Assembly: GCA_964516865.1 (NCBI GenBank)
Contig: CAZEXD010000037.1
Span: forward strand, 1-5,067
Direction: 5' to 3'
DNA: 5,067 nt
Origin: CAZEXD01 sp964516865
GTDB lineage: Bacteria > Patescibacteriota > Minisyncoccia > Minisyncoccales > Staskawiczbacteraceae
The position numbers were made by a program, and so were the translations under genes. The notes under the pieces are model-generated. The model was not told where the DNA came from. It did not search any database and was given only the letters and a program-made list of their open reading frames with translations. Shown here in pieces: positions 4,418 to 5,067 of this stretch; position 1 is the stretch's first letter, and every line of letters starts with the position of its first letter.

Positions 4418-5067
4418 ATGCCTAAAAAATTATCAATCGTAGAAATTGCGAAAATGGCCTGCCCAGCAGTAATTACCATTGTGGTTTCCAAAGACCTTCC
4501 TAAAATAGAGGGTTATTATATGTTTCCTTTCGGCGGAAAAGAATATGTAATGCCAAAACTGGATAGGGTGGGAGCAAACGAAAAAACCCAGATTGGCGGC
4601 GGTTCTGGTTTTATCGTTTCGCGAGATGGCTATATTCTTACCTCCAATCATGTAGTGGCAGATACGACGGCCGAGTATACCATTATTTTAGATCCCAAAA
4701 AGAAATTTCCGGCAAAGGTTTTAGCCAGGAACCCAATTAACGATATTGCTGTTTTAAAAATAAAAGAAAAAAATCTCCCCTATTTAAAATTAGGTAACTC
4801 TGACAAAATACAGCTTGGGGAAGAAGTGGTGGCGATTGGAAATGCCTTGGGAGAATTCCATGACACCTTAAGTGCGGGAATTGTGTCTGGTCTTTCCCGT
4901 TATATTACCGCTATGGGCGGAATAAGCCAACAAGCAGAAAATCTCCGAGGATTAATTCAGACAGACGCGGCTATTAATCCCGGTAATTCCGGGGGTCCAT
5001 TGGTTAATATGTGGGGAGAAGTAATCGGCATCAATACTGATGTGGTAATGGATGCTCAAAATATTGG
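4418..5067 (+). CDS. htrA: HtrA/DegP-like trypsin-fold serine protease (3' end outside window)
   Basis: The first 216 codons of an S1C-type serine protease, cut by the window edge. HtrA proteases degrade or chaperone misfolded proteins. The catalytic triad is intact: His78 in LTSNHVV, Asp109 in PINDIAVL and Ser191 in NPGNSGGP, with the oxyanion-loop glycines. Other family signs are GGGSGFIVS (60-68), LGEEVVAIGNALG (133-145) and GLIQTDAAINPG (178-189). The N-terminus MPKKLSIVEIAKMACPAV leads directly into the protease fold with no signal peptide or membrane segment. The ATG at 4418 is the first in frame after a TAA at 4397-4399, so a missed upstream leader is excluded unless the sequence is in error. 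As read, the product should be cytoplasmic, unlike most HtrA proteins; a similar leaderless form occurs in other CPR bacteria as I recall. Any PDZ domain would lie beyond the edge. No Shine-Dalgarno precedes it. It is divergent from the tRNA-led block. Confidence 0.9.
   Translation, partial: MPKKLSIVEIAKMACPAVITIVVSKDLPKIEGYYMFPFGGKEYVMPKLDRVGANEKTQIGGGSGFIVSRDGYILTSNHVVADTTAEYTIILDPKKKFPAKVLARNPINDIAVLKIKEKNLPYLKLGNSDKIQLGEEVVAIGNALGEFHDTLSAGIVSGLSRYITAMGGISQQAENLRGLIQTDAAINPGNSGGPLVNMWGEVIGINTDVVMDAQNI

Noticed and set aside
4433..4651. Minus-strand open frame of 72 codons
   Set aside because: It is antisense to the 5' part of the protease, which has clear catalytic motifs. No independent support.
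1..5067. CRISPR array or defence system
   Set aside because: No regularly spaced repeats and no cas, restriction or toxin-antitoxin genes are visible; all intact genes are translation, membrane or protease genes.

Overview
The window is A+T-rich bacterial DNA that best fits a Candidate Phyla Radiation (Patescibacteria, probably Parcubacteria/Microgenomates-like) genome. The grounds are a very short initiation factor IF2 that starts almost at its G domain, a DUF4446-type membrane/coiled-coil protein, a trypsin-like serine protease with no signal peptide, a tRNA without encoded CCA, and most genes lacking a recognisable Shine-Dalgarno sequence. The taxonomic call is inference from gene content; no marker phylogeny could be run.

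Layout. Positions 1-791 (minus strand) hold a decayed rve/DDE integrase-type transposase that runs off the left edge. It carries several single-base frameshifts, two in-frame stops, and an Asn where the second catalytic Asp is expected. Positions 792-1078 are a poor intergenic stretch with the old ribosome binding site of the transposase, a 10-bp tandem duplication and a doubtful plus-strand gene remnant. Positions 1079-4228 are a co-directional minus-strand block, read from right to left: tRNA-Arg(CCU), a 130-residue membrane protein with a histidine-rich motif, a DUF4446 protein, infB (IF2) and rbfA. A divergent intergenic region of about 190 bp separates this block from a plus-strand HtrA/DegP-like protease that is cut by the right edge.

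How it works together. tRNA-Arg, IF2 and RbfA are translation functions: decoding AGG, recruiting initiator tRNA and joining the subunits, and maturing the 30S subunit. infB-rbfA adjacency is a widespread bacterial arrangement. The two small membrane proteins upstream have no assigned role; their place in the block suggests co-transcription only.

The least ordinary structures are non-coding. A perfect 19-bp inverted repeat encloses the tRNA gene and could pair precursor leader with trailer. An imperfect inverted repeat contains the DUF4446 stop codon. A perfect 14-bp tandem duplication abuts the protease start codon. I found no CRISPR array and no clear novel multi-gene system.
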